This document shows positions 50,711 through 58,083 of a DNA stretch of 64,000 bases, in pieces. The translations under genes were made by a program, and so were the position numbers. The DNA lies in NCBI RefSeq assembly GCF_014648915.1, contig NZ_BMSA01000019.1, positions 151,716 through 215,715 on the forward strand, read 5' to 3'. The notes beneath the pieces were generated by a model. The model did no database searches, was not told the DNA's origin, and saw only the letters and a program-made list of their open reading frames with translations. The stretch comes from Streptomyces phaeofaciens. Lineage in GTDB: Bacteria > Actinomycetota > Actinomycetes > Streptomycetales > Streptomycetaceae. How positions within the stretch are numbered: the stretch's first letter is position 1; each line of letters starts with the position of its first letter.

Positions 50711-52168
50711 TCAGCCCTCCCAGCCGGCCGGGAGGTGGATCATCTTGTGCTCCAGGTACTCGGAGTAGCCCTCGGGGCCGAACTCCCGCCCCAGCCCGGA
50801 GTTCTTGTAGCCGCCGAACGGGCCGAGCATGTCCAGGCTGAAGGTGTTGACGGAGTACGTCCCGGTACGGACCCGGCGCGCGACCTCGATGCCGTGCTCC
50901 ACGTCGGCCGTCCAGACACTGCCGCTCAGTCCGTAGTCGGAGTCGTTCGCGATCTTCAGCGCCTCGGACTCGTCCCCGTAGGGCAGGAGACAGATCACCG
51001 GGCCGAAGATCTCCTCGCGGGCGATCCGCATGGAGTTGTCGACGTCCCCGAAGAGGGTCGGCTCGACGTACCAGCCGCGGTCCAGGCCCGCCGGACGGCC
51101 GCCGCCCGTGAGGATCTTCGCGCCCTCCTCCTGGCCGATGCGGATGTAGTCGAGGTTGCGGCGCCGCTGCCGCTCGGCCACCAGCGGGCCGACCTGGGTC
51201 GCCGGGTCCAGCGGGTCGCCGACGACCAGCGCGCCGGCCGCCGCGGCGAAGGCGTCGGCGAACTCGTCGTAGCGGGAACGGGGAAGGAGGATGCGGGTCT
51301 GGGCCACGCAGGCCTGGCCGTTGTTCATCCAGGCCGCCGAGACGATCCCGGGCACGGCCGTGGCGAGGTCCGCGTCCGGCAGGACGACGGCCGCCGACTT
51401 GCCGCCCAGTTCCAGGGTCACGCGGGTGAGGTTGCGGGAGGCCACCTCCATGACCCGCCTGCCCGCCGCGACCGAGCCGGTGAAGGACACCTTGTCGACC
51501 CCGGGGTGCCCGACCAGGTACTCGCTCACCTCGCGGTCCGCCGGGAGGATCGACAGCACCCCCTGCGGCAGCCCGGCCTCCCGCGCGATGTCGGCCAGGA
51601 TGTACGCGTCCAGCGGCGACTCCGGCGACGGCTTGAGAATCACCGAGCAGCCGGTGAGCAGCGCGGGCGCGAGCTTCGCGGCGGCCACGAACTGCGGGAC
51701 GTTCCACGGGACGACGGCCGCGACCACGCCCACCGGTTCCCGCCGCACGAGGATCTTCCCGAGGACGCCGTCGCGCCGTTCCTCGTGGGGGAAGCCCCGG
51801 GCGACGGTGATCGCCGCGTCCCACACCATCATCGCGCCGAGGGCCTGCGCGAGGACGCTCCAGGAGTACGGGGAGCCGTTCTCGGAGGAGATCACCCGGG
51901 CGATCTCCTCGTGGCGCACGGCGATCGCGTCCTTGATACGGGTGACGACCGCGATCCGCTCGTCGAGGGACAGCCGGGGCCAGGGGCCCTCGTCGAAGGC
52001 CCGCCGGGCGACGGCGACCGCCCGGTCCACATCGGCCGCGCAGGCGTGCGGCACCCGTCCGATGACCTCCTCCGTGTGGGGGGAGATCACCTCGATCACG
52101 TCCTTGCCCAGGGGGTCGGTCAGTTCCCCGCCGATGAACAGCTGTCCGTGTTCCACGAGCTCGGCCAT
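50711..52168 (-). CDS. Aldehyde dehydrogenase
   Basis: NAD(P)-dependent aldehyde dehydrogenase of 485 residues, oxidising an aldehyde to an acid. The motifs are VPWNVPQFVAAAKLAPALLTG, FTGSVAAGRRV, the catalytic glutamate in LELGGKSA and catalytic cysteine in NNGQACVAQTR, with EEIFGPVICLLPY near the C-terminus. It precedes the 3Fe-4S ferredoxin in one operon, suggesting it acts on a P450-derived aldehyde, as in sterol or terpenoid side-chain oxidation. I chose ATG 52168 with AAGG 8 bases upstream; ATG 52189 is an alternative with a 20-base leader. The promoter carries a KstR-like site and the CTGAC palindrome. Confidence 0.88.
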   Translation of the reverse strand: MAELVEHGQLFIGGELTDPLGKDVIEVISPHTEEVIGRVPHACAADVDRAVAVARRAFDEGPWPRLSLDERIAVVTRIKDAIAVRHEEIARVISSENGSPYSWSVLAQALGAMMVWDAAITVARGFPHEERRDGVLGKILVRREPVGVVAAVVPWNVPQFVAAAKLAPALLTGCSVILKPSPESPLDAYILADIAREAGLPQGVLSILPADREVSEYLVGHPGVDKVSFTGSVAAGRRVMEVASRNLTRVTLELGGKSAAVVLPDADLATAVPGIVSAAWMNNGQACVAQTRILLPRSRYDEFADAFAAAAGALVVGDPLDPATQVGPLVAERQRRRNLDYIRIGQEEGAKILTGGGRPAGLDRGWYVEPTLFGDVDNSMRIAREEIFGPVICLLPYGDESEALKIANDSDYGLSGSVWTADVEHGIEVARRVRTGTYSVNTFSLDMLGPFGGYKNSGLGREFGPEGYSEYLEHKMIHLPAGWEG

Positions 52169-52191
52169 GGCCACTGCCTTCGTCTGCATCG

Positions 52192-52224
52192 TTTCTGACG
52201 GTGTTTCAGAAACTGATACCAGTT
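52192..52224. promoter_or_regulatory. Overlapping palindromes before the aldehyde dehydrogenase
   Basis: TTTCTGA-N7-TCAGAAA (52192-52212), containing CTGAC-N5-TTCAG, is followed by AACTG-ATAC-CAGTT (52211-52224). Read on the minus strand the second element is CGGAACTGGTATCA, a degenerate match to the KstR motif, and TATCAG there may be the -10. Confidence 0.55.
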
Positions 52225-52418
52225 CCGGTCGAACTAAGCCAGGGTCCGGGACGGACGGGCCCCCACCAGCGGGTTCTTCGCCGGTGGGGGTGAGGTCATG
52301 CGGCGTGGGCCGTCGCCGGTCCGTCGCTCCCTTCATCGATTCCTTCGTCGAATCCTTCGTCGACCGGCGGGCCCCGACGTCGCCGGCCGGTGCCCTGCCG
52401 GGGCCGCCGGGCGCACCG

Positions 52419-53201
52419 TCAGACGCACTCCTTCGTGGGGCTCACCGGAGTCCAGTCCGACGCGCCCTTCGCGTTGACCGCCCGCACCTGGTAGCACTGC
52501 CTCTCCGCCGGCTGGCCGGTGAAGGTGACCGAGGTGCTGTTCGCCCCCACGCTCACGGTCGTGTTGAGGGTGCTGTTGCGGATCTGGAAGCTCGTCTCGT
52601 CGGTCGGGACGTTCTCCCAGACCACCTGCACCCGGGAGGGATCCGCGGCGTCGGGCCTGGTGGCGACCACACCCGACACCTCGGCGGGACGCCCGGCCCC
52701 CACTCCCGGACCGGTGGTGTGCTTCAGGTTGAAGGTCACCGAGGCGCTGTCGTTGGAGGCCACCTCGCTGTTGCTGACGGACAGCCTCGCGCCCGTCAGG
52801 CTCATGCCGGGACGCATGCCCTGCTGGATCCCCTCGGACGTGCCGTCCAGATCCCTGTTGAGGCAGCTCGATCCCTCGAAGAGCCGGAGCGTCGGCGATT
52901 CGACGACCATCTCGTCGGTCCTGAGCTGGAGCTGGACGGTCAGTTCGCCGACGCTTTCGTCGCCCACGCACTTCGAGACGGTCAGCGTCTGCACCGGATT
53001 GTCATGGGTCACGCGAACCGACCGACTGAAGTCGAGAGTCTCCGTCGAGCCACTGGTGAAGACGCCACCCCCGTTCCTGACCGTCATGGTTCCGGTGACA
53101 TTGATGATGTGCGTGGTCGCCGCGGAGGCGGGTGGCGCCAACCACACGCACAGCAGGGGGAGGGGTAGAGCCGCCACGGCGGCGGCGTGTCGCAGCCTCA
53201 T
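52419..53201 (-). CDS. Secreted protein with fibronectin-III-like C-terminal domain
   Basis: Exported protein of 260 residues with a signal peptide (HAAAVAALPLPLLCVWLAPPASA), a beta-rich central domain with a disulphide-capable pair (SKCVGDES and SSCLNRD), and about 85 C-terminal residues that resemble a fibronectin type III repeat (RVQVVWENVPTDETSFQIRNST, CYQVRAVNAKGASDWTPVS). It may bind carbohydrate or other surface polymers. No enzyme motif is seen. The start ATG 53201 has AGAGG 7 bases upstream; GTG 53207 is too close to that site. It stands alone. Confidence 0.72.
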   Translation of the reverse strand: MRLRHAAAVAALPLPLLCVWLAPPASAATTHIINVTGTMTVRNGGGVFTSGSTETLDFSRSVRVTHDNPVQTLTVSKCVGDESVGELTVQLQLRTDEMVVESPTLRLFEGSSCLNRDLDGTSEGIQQGMRPGMSLTGARLSVSNSEVASNDSASVTFNLKHTTGPGVGAGRPAEVSGVVATRPDAADPSRVQVVWENVPTDETSFQIRNSTLNTTVSVGANSTSVTFTGQPAERQCYQVRAVNAKGASDWTPVSPTKECV

Positions 53202-53300
53202 CGCCACACCTCTCTGTCGATGGAGAGCGTCGATCCGAATTCAGCACCCGGCGGTCCGGCCCGATGACGAGGTCGAGGATGTCCTGCGCGTACGTGCGCG

Positions 53301-53360
53301 GATACGTCGGCGGCACCTCTGCGAGTACGTCGGCGGGTACATCTGCGAGTACATCTGCGG
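53301..53360. repeat. Five 12-bp tandem repeats in a 447-bp gap
   Basis: Unit GTACATCTGCGA with variants. The gap 53202-53648 otherwise holds further weak copies and no convincing gene. Confidence 0.8.
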
Positions 53361-53648
53361 GAAGCCTGCGGGCACCTCCGCTGACACGTCTGCGGGTGCC
53401 TCCGCGGGACGGCGGCACCTCCGCCGCAACGACCACCGGCCAGGTGGCGAGGCCCACTTCACGAGCACCGGCCGGCGGGACGGCCGCCCCGGGCCGCGAT
53501 GCGCGGGGGCGGTCGGGGAGGTCACGCCGATCAACTCCTTCGCACAGGACTCGGCCGGAACGCCCCTTCCCAGCATGCCAGCGCCCTCCCGCACCCGCAG
53601 CTCGGCAGCCGTCCGGGCCAAGTGCCCGCCCCCTGGGGAATTCCCCTG

Positions 53649-54242
53649 CTAGCGCGGGGTGTTTTCGTCGGCCTCGAACGGGCCGCCGTGGCCGGGCACG
53701 ATCAGGTCCGCCGCGGCCAGCACCCGCAGCCGGGAATCGCGCAGCACCGCACGGTCGGGGGCCACCGGGTCGTCCGCCGGGCCGTTCGCGTGCCACCACA
53801 GGTCGCCGGCGAAGGCCACCACGCCCGAGTCCGTGCCCGCCAGCAGCGTGATGTCCTCGGGGCTGTGGCCCGGGGTGCGGATCAGCCGCAGCGACGGGGT
53901 GAGTTCGTAGCCCTCCGCGTCCCGGTTCGTCCACTGGTCGCCCCGGTACTCCACCTTGTGGTCGTGCACCCGGGCCCGGCCGAAGAGGCCCACGTTCATG
54001 GTGTTGTCCGGGTGGTGGTGGCTGAGCACCACGTCGGTGATGTCGTCGGGGCCGAGCCCCAGCTCGGCGAGCGGGGCGAGGATGTCGTCGTGGCTCGCCA
54101 CCATGCCCGGGTCGAAGATCACATGCCGCCCCGCGTCGAAGACGTAGGAGACGGTGGCGGCGACCCCGGGACCGGTGGATCCCACGTAACCGGTGGTCAG
54201 AACCTGGTAGATGGCGCTGCGGCCGAGCGGTGCGTCTGTCAT
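53649..54242 (-). CDS. Metallo-beta-lactamase-fold hydrolase (small)
   Basis: Hydrolase of 197 residues with the MBL metal motif SHHHPDNTMN (HxHxD variant with D/N), a loop TPGHSPEDITLLA supplying a His, GDLWW with the bridging Asp, and a final PGHGGPF. This is nearly the complete set for a two-metal glyoxalase II-like enzyme. Substrate unknown. It is divergent from a GlxA-type regulator, with which it shares a 92-bp region containing a long dyad; the regulator may control it. Start ATG 54242. Confidence 0.82.
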   Translation of the reverse strand: MTDAPLGRSAIYQVLTTGYVGSTGPGVAATVSYVFDAGRHVIFDPGMVASHDDILAPLAELGLGPDDITDVVLSHHHPDNTMNVGLFGRARVHDHKVEYRGDQWTNRDAEGYELTPSLRLIRTPGHSPEDITLLAGTDSGVVAFAGDLWWHANGPADDPVAPDRAVLRDSRLRVLAAADLIVPGHGGPFEADENTPR

Positions 54243-54279
54243 GGCCTCGATCTTTCCCGGAGCGGTGACGGTCGACGAG

Positions 54280-54314
54280 TGGCACGGATGCCTTGCATCG
54301 CAGGATTCGTGCCA
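54280..54314. promoter_or_regulatory. Long inverted repeat between MBL and GlxA-type genes
   Basis: TGGCACG (54280-54286) and CGTGCCA (54308-54314) with a 21-base spacer. It is placed to serve both divergent genes. Confidence 0.4.
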
Positions 54315-54334
54315 GCGTGTGCCAGACTGCGTTT

Positions 54335-55294
54335 GTGCCGCCCTTCACGACCGTCGCCGCGTACGTCCCTCCCGGTGTCGGCATGCTCGCCGTCGGCATC
54401 CTCACCGAGGTGTTCGGTCCGCACGGAGCGGCGGTGCCCGGCTTCGACTTCGCCCTGTGCGCCGACCGGGCCGGACCGGTGCCCACGGACTGCGGTGTGC
54501 CGCTCTCCCTCCCCCACGGACTGGACCGGCTCGCCACCGCCGATCTGGTCGTCGCCCTGCCCGGGGCCGGATTCCGCACACCCCCCGGCCCCGCCGTACT
54601 CGACGCGCTGAGGGCCGCGCACGAGCGCGGTGCCGTGGTCGCGGCCCACTGCGTCGGCACGTTCACGCTCGCCGCCGCCGGACTGCTCGACGGCCGACGG
54701 GCGACCACGCACTGGCGGTTCGCCGAACTGCTCGCCGAACGCCACCCGCGGGTCACCGTGGAGTCCGACGCGCTCTACATCGACGAGGGGAGCGTCGTCA
54801 CGGGCGCGGGTGCCGCCGCGGGCTTCGACCTGTGCCTCCATCTGCTGAGGCGGGAGCACGGCGCCGCGCTGGCCAACGCCGTCGCCCGGGACGTCGTACT
54901 GCCCTCCCACCGCGACGGCGGACAGGCCCAGTACCTGGCCACGCCCGTCCCCGAGGACGGCAGGGACGAGCGGCTCGCCGAGGTTCTCGGCTGGGCCCGC
55001 GAGCACCTCCACGAGCCGCTGCCCGTCACGGAACTGGCCCGCCGCGCCCTGATGAGCAGACGCTCCTTCGCCCGCCGCTTCACCGCCGCGACCGGCACCA
55101 CCCCGCACGCCTGGCTGCGGAACCTGCGGCTGAGCAGGGCCGAGGAACTCCTGGAGACCACGGACCTCACGATCGAGGAGATCGCCCGCCGGGTGGGGTA
55201 CGGAAGCGCCGCCGTGCTGCGCGAGCAGTTCGTGCGCCGCCGGGGCGTGCCCCCGCGCTCCTACCGCCGCGCCTTCGCGAACGCGCCCCGATGA
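54335..55294 (+). CDS. GlxA-type AraC-family regulator
   Basis: Regulator of 319 residues with a DJ-1/PfpI-like N-terminal domain (VGMLAVGILTEVFGPHG; AAHCVGTFTLAAAGLLDGRRATTHW, with the nucleophile-elbow-type Cys) and a C-terminal AraC double helix-turn-helix (LARRALMSRRSFARRFTAATGTTPHAWLRNLRLSRAEELL; VGYGSAAVLREQFVRR). GlxA-type proteins regulate various catabolic genes in Streptomyces. Start GTG 54335 appears leaderless; a longer frame from 54293 is possible but not needed. It is divergent from the MBL hydrolase and precedes another MBL gene at 55395 that has its own promoter. Confidence 0.87.
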   Translation: MPPFTTVAAYVPPGVGMLAVGILTEVFGPHGAAVPGFDFALCADRAGPVPTDCGVPLSLPHGLDRLATADLVVALPGAGFRTPPGPAVLDALRAAHERGAVVAAHCVGTFTLAAAGLLDGRRATTHWRFAELLAERHPRVTVESDALYIDEGSVVTGAGAAAGFDLCLHLLRREHGAALANAVARDVVLPSHRDGGQAQYLATPVPEDGRDERLAEVLGWAREHLHEPLPVTELARRALMSRRSFARRFTAATGTTPHAWLRNLRLSRAEELLETTDLTIEEIARRVGYGSAAVLREQFVRRRGVPPRSYRRAFANAPR

Positions 55295-55339
55295 ACCGGG
55301 TCCCATCCGATCCGACCGCTCCGATCCGACCGCCCCGAT

Positions 55340-55367
55340 CTGACTGTTCGTCAGTTCTGGTTATAGT
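55340..55367 (+). promoter_or_regulatory. Promoter with CTGAC-N5-GTCAG operator (site 3)
   Basis: CTGAC-TGTTC-GTCAG (55340-55354) overlaps the -35 region (TCTGAC) and TATAGT (55362-55367) is the -10, 17 bases on. A repressor could block the promoter of the MBL gene at 55395. The same palindrome is at 40947 and 28856. Confidence 0.68.
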
Positions 55368-55394
55368 GGTCAATGGCCGTATGACGGAGGGCAG

Positions 55395-56444
55395 ATGACG
55401 AGCATCCAGGACCATCCCGGGACATACGACCACGGCGGCGGAGTCCGCTCCCTGCGGGTGCCCATCCCGGACAACCCGCTCGGCTTCACGCTCGTCTACG
55501 TCGTCGACACCGACCGCGGGCCGGTGCTGATCGACACCGGCTGGGACGACCCCACGTCATGGGACGCGCTGACCGCCGGTCTCACGGCCTGCGGCACCTC
55601 CGTCGCCGAGCTGCACGGTGTCGTCATCACCCACCACCACCCCGACCACCACGGCCTCTCCGGCACCGTGCGGGAGGCTTCCGGGGCGTGGGTGGCGATG
55701 CACGCGGCGGACGCCTCGATCGTGCGGCGGACCCGGGAGACCCGCCCGGAGCGCTGGTACACGTACATGGCGGACAAGCTGGCCGCGGCCGGCGCCCCCG
55801 AGGAGCACCTGGCGCCCCTGCGCACACCCCCGACCCGCCGCCGTACGCTCCCCGGACTGGCCCCCGCCCTGCCCGACCGCGAGATCACCCCCGGTGAACT
55901 CCTGGATCTCCCCGGCCGCCGGCTGCGCGCGATCTGGACCCCCGGGCACACCCCCGGCCATGTCTGTCTCCACCTGGAGGAGGAGCACCCCGGTGGACTC
56001 CCGGGCCACGGCCGGCTGTTCTCCGGCGACCATGTACTCCCCGAGATCACCCCGCACATCGGCCTCTACGAGGATCCCGACGACGCCACCGTCACCGACC
56101 CGCTCGGCGACTACCTCGACTCCCTGGAACGTGTCGGCCGCCTCGCCCCCGCCGAGATCCTCCCGGCCCACCAGCACCCGTTCACCGACGCCCCGTCCCG
56201 GGTACGGGAGCTGCTCACCCACCACGAGGCCCGCCTCACCGACCTCCTCGCCCTGCTCTCCTCCCCCCTCACCGCCTGGCAGCTCGCCGAGCGCATGGAG
56301 TGGAACCGGCCCTGGGCGCAGATCCCCTACGGGTCGAGGAACATCGCGGTCTCGGAGGCGGAGGCCCATCTGCGGCGGCTGGTGAAGCTGGGGCGCGCGG
56401 AAGCGGTGGCGGGGAGCGGTCCGGTGACGTACGTGGCGGTGTGA
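55395..56444 (+). CDS. Metallo-beta-lactamase-fold hydrolase (large)
   Basis: Hydrolase of 349 residues. The MBL motif THHHPDHHG near residues 79-87 is perfect (HxHxDH), followed by TPGHTPGHVCLHLEEE (His), SGDHVLP (bridging Asp) and PAHQHPF (His). The C-terminal 100 residues form a helical domain (LLTHHEARLTDLLALLSSPLTAWQLAERMEWNRPW) of the LACTB2-like or winged-helix type. Such enzymes hydrolyse CoA thioesters, lactones or nucleic acids; none is provable here. Start ATG 55395 follows GGAGGGC. The promoter carries the CTGAC palindrome shared with lipid operons. Confidence 0.87.
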   Translation: MTSIQDHPGTYDHGGGVRSLRVPIPDNPLGFTLVYVVDTDRGPVLIDTGWDDPTSWDALTAGLTACGTSVAELHGVVITHHHPDHHGLSGTVREASGAWVAMHAADASIVRRTRETRPERWYTYMADKLAAAGAPEEHLAPLRTPPTRRRTLPGLAPALPDREITPGELLDLPGRRLRAIWTPGHTPGHVCLHLEEEHPGGLPGHGRLFSGDHVLPEITPHIGLYEDPDDATVTDPLGDYLDSLERVGRLAPAEILPAHQHPFTDAPSRVRELLTHHEARLTDLLALLSSPLTAWQLAERMEWNRPWAQIPYGSRNIAVSEAEAHLRRLVKLGRAEAVAGSGPVTYVAV

Positions 56445-56509
56445 GGACGGGTCACCGGGAGCCGTTCGGTCACCTGTGAGGACGGGTCACCGGGAGCCGT
56501 CCGGTCACC
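56440..56509. repeat. Tandem 35-bp duplication over the MBL stop codon
   Basis: Two copies of a 35-bp unit with one mismatch begin at the last bases of the MBL gene. Each contains GGTCACC-type short palindromes. Confidence 0.9.
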
Positions 56510-56557
56510 CGCGCGACGGCGGGCGGCGGCGCGCGGAAGAGGGCCGCGGGCGGTGCC

Positions 56558-56590
56558 GTTCACGCGGCCGATCCGCCGTGTTCACGACCG
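56558..56590 (+). promoter_or_regulatory. PHO-box-like 11-bp repeats before the SnoaL-like gene
   Basis: GTTCACGCGGC (56558-56568) and GTTCACGACCG (56580-56590) are exactly 22 bases apart, with a degenerate unit between, the phasing of PhoP direct-repeat units. Matches to the consensus are partial. Confidence 0.3.
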
Positions 56591-56642
56591 CGCCGTACGG
56601 TGCCCTGAACCCGCCCGTCCCGGACCCCTGGTGGCGACGCCC

Positions 56643-57083
56643 ATGGACCCGATCGAGCAACTCCTCGCCGAACGAGCCTGCCAGCGCCTGCTCCTCGACC
56701 TCGTCCGCCGTCTGGACCTCGGCGAACCCGGCTCCGTGGCCGAGCTGTTCACCGAGGACGGCACCTGGACCTGGCCCGAGGGCGACCGGCTGGTCAGGGG
56801 CCGCGCCGCGCTGCGCGCCCACTTCGGCACCCGCCCCGCCGACCGGCACGCCCGCCGCCTCATGGCCGACGTGCGGGTGGAGGTGACCTCCCCGGACACC
56901 GCCACGGCGACCTCGTACTTCACCACGTACCGGGTCGACGACGGGCACCGCACGGCCGACGCCGCGCACGCGGTCCGCATCGGCCACTACAAGGACGCCC
57001 TGCACCGCACCCCCGACGGCACCTGGCTGCTCGCGGCCCGCACCCTGTTCCTCCCCTGCGGCAGCCCGACACCGCGCCTCTAG
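56643..57083 (+). CDS. SnoaL-like (NTF2-fold) protein
   Basis: Protein of 146 residues that fits the SnoaL_4 type: DPIEQLLAERACQRLLLDLVRRLDLGEPGSVAELFTEDGTWTWPEGDRLVRGRAALRAHF is the classic helix-helix-strand start, and later strands VEVTSPDTATATSYFTTYRV and AVRIGHYKDALHRTPDGTWLLAARTLFL complete the cone. Relatives are cyclases, hydroxysteroid isomerases or bile-acid-type dehydratases, so a role in lipid or sterol metabolism is possible but unproven. Start ATG 56643. Its end overlaps the convergent kinase gene by 4 bases. Confidence 0.8.
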   Translation: MDPIEQLLAERACQRLLLDLVRRLDLGEPGSVAELFTEDGTWTWPEGDRLVRGRAALRAHFGTRPADRHARRLMADVRVEVTSPDTATATSYFTTYRVDDGHRTADAAHAVRIGHYKDALHRTPDGTWLLAARTLFLPCGSPTPRL

Positions 57084-57775
57084 GACGGGTCCTCACGCAT
57101 CAGCGACCTGACCAACTCCCCCGCCGCGCCCAGGAGTCCGGTCTCCTCCCGGCTCATCGTCGGATTGGCCGCCCGCCGCCGCAGGGCCTGCGCCAGGCCC
57201 TCCTCGGTGAGGTGGGACGGGTCGGCGAGCAGCGCGGTGAGCGTGGCGCGGGCCGGTGCGGCGACCGGCTCGGCGGAGACCGCGACCTGGGCGAGGATCA
57301 CCGCGGAGGTGCCCCAGTCGAGCCCCGGGTCGCCCTCCTCCGCCTGGGCCCAGTCGATGACCCGGGGGCCGTCGGCGGTGAGGATCACGTTGTCGGGGTG
57401 GAGGTCGAGGTGCAGGACGCGCGCGTCGGCCGCGGTCCGCCCCGGCACGGTGTGCAGCGCGCGCAGCAGCCGGGCGAGCATCGCGCCCGCCTCCGCCGGG
57501 TCCAGCGCGCCGGCCGCGAACGCCTGGAGCATGGTCGGACCGTCCAGCCGCTCCATCACCAGGTCGGTGCGCGAGCCGGAGGGCCGTACGGCGGGCGCCG
57601 GGTAGCCGTGCGCGCGGACATGTGCCATCAGCGCCCCCTCGGCGGCCGCGTCGCCCCAGCCCTCGCGGTCGCGGCGCAGCACCCACGCCTCGTCGATCTC
57701 GTACACGTCGGCCGAACGGCCCGAACCGAGCAGCTTGCCCGGACCGGTGTCCGGCCCCCTCCCCGTGGTGGTCAT
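57080..57775 (-). CDS. Aminoglycoside/choline-kinase-type phosphotransferase
   Basis: Small-molecule kinase of 231 residues. The nucleotide-binding N-lobe is LLGSGRSADVYEIDEAWVLRRDRE with the conserved Lys replaced by Arg, the catalytic loop is VLHLDLHPDNVIL and the metal-binding motif VIDWAQAEEGDPGLDW. This is a standard APH/choline-kinase fold and should phosphorylate a hydroxyl group on a small molecule; the antibiotic or choline specificity cannot be told. ATG 57775 was chosen; TATGTT on the minus strand lies 6 bases upstream, consistent with a leaderless start. Confidence 0.85.
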   Translation of the reverse strand: MTTTGRGPDTGPGKLLGSGRSADVYEIDEAWVLRRDREGWGDAAAEGALMAHVRAHGYPAPAVRPSGSRTDLVMERLDGPTMLQAFAAGALDPAEAGAMLARLLRALHTVPGRTAADARVLHLDLHPDNVILTADGPRVIDWAQAEEGDPGLDWGTSAVILAQVAVSAEPVAAPARATLTALLADPSHLTEEGLAQALRRRAANPTMSREETGLLGAAGELVRSLMREDPS

Positions 57776-57841
57776 GACCAGAACATACCGGCGCCGTCCG
57801 GGCCGTGGCCGCCCGCTCACAGCCACCCCTCAGGCACTCGG

Positions 57842-57855
57842 CTACCTGCCGGTAG
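57842..57855. promoter_or_regulatory. 14-bp palindrome CTACCTGCCGGTAG before the B12 riboswitch
   Basis: CTACC-TGCC-GGTAG, identical (reverse orientation) to the site at 49433-49446. Its right half is part of GGTAGAGT, where TAGAGT (57853-57858) is a plausible -10 for the ECF operon. Confidence 0.6.
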
Positions 57856-57863
57856 AGTGACCG

Positions 57864-58080
57864 GGTCGTCATCAACCCGTACGGGGGGAAGCCGGTGCAA
57901 TTCCGGCGCTGACCCGCAACCGTGAGCCGCTCAGGCGAGCCGGACTGCCTCGTACGGGACCATGACCGGCTCACGCGCGCCGGCAAGCCCGCCGTCGCAC
58001 GGCACCGTCGAGGTATACGGAGTCGAGCCGCCGGGGTGTCCCGTGCTGCCCGGCTCCCCGACCGGGAGAGGCACCCGCCG
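57864..58080 (+). promoter_or_regulatory. Cobalamin riboswitch
   Basis: Adenosylcobalamin-sensing leader of the ECF operon. The closing helix pairs CCCGTAC (57876-57882) with GTACGGG (57952-57958). Inside are GGTGCAATTCC, the conserved block GCTGACCCGCAACCGTGAGCC near 57908-57928 and the B12-box-like GAGCCGGACTGCC near 57938-57949. Downstream, GGGTG/TCCCG (58034-58043) pairs with CGGGA/CACCC (58063-58076), which would mask the ribosome site GGGAGAGG before the ATG at 58084; this predicts translational repression when cobalamin is bound. Confidence 0.92.
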
Positions 58081-58083
58081 ATC

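Noticed and set aside
53241..53621. 126-residue reading frame on the minus strand in the gap
   Set aside because: It is composed of repeat-encoded Arg/Ser/Thr/Pro-rich sequence without conserved character or ribosome site.
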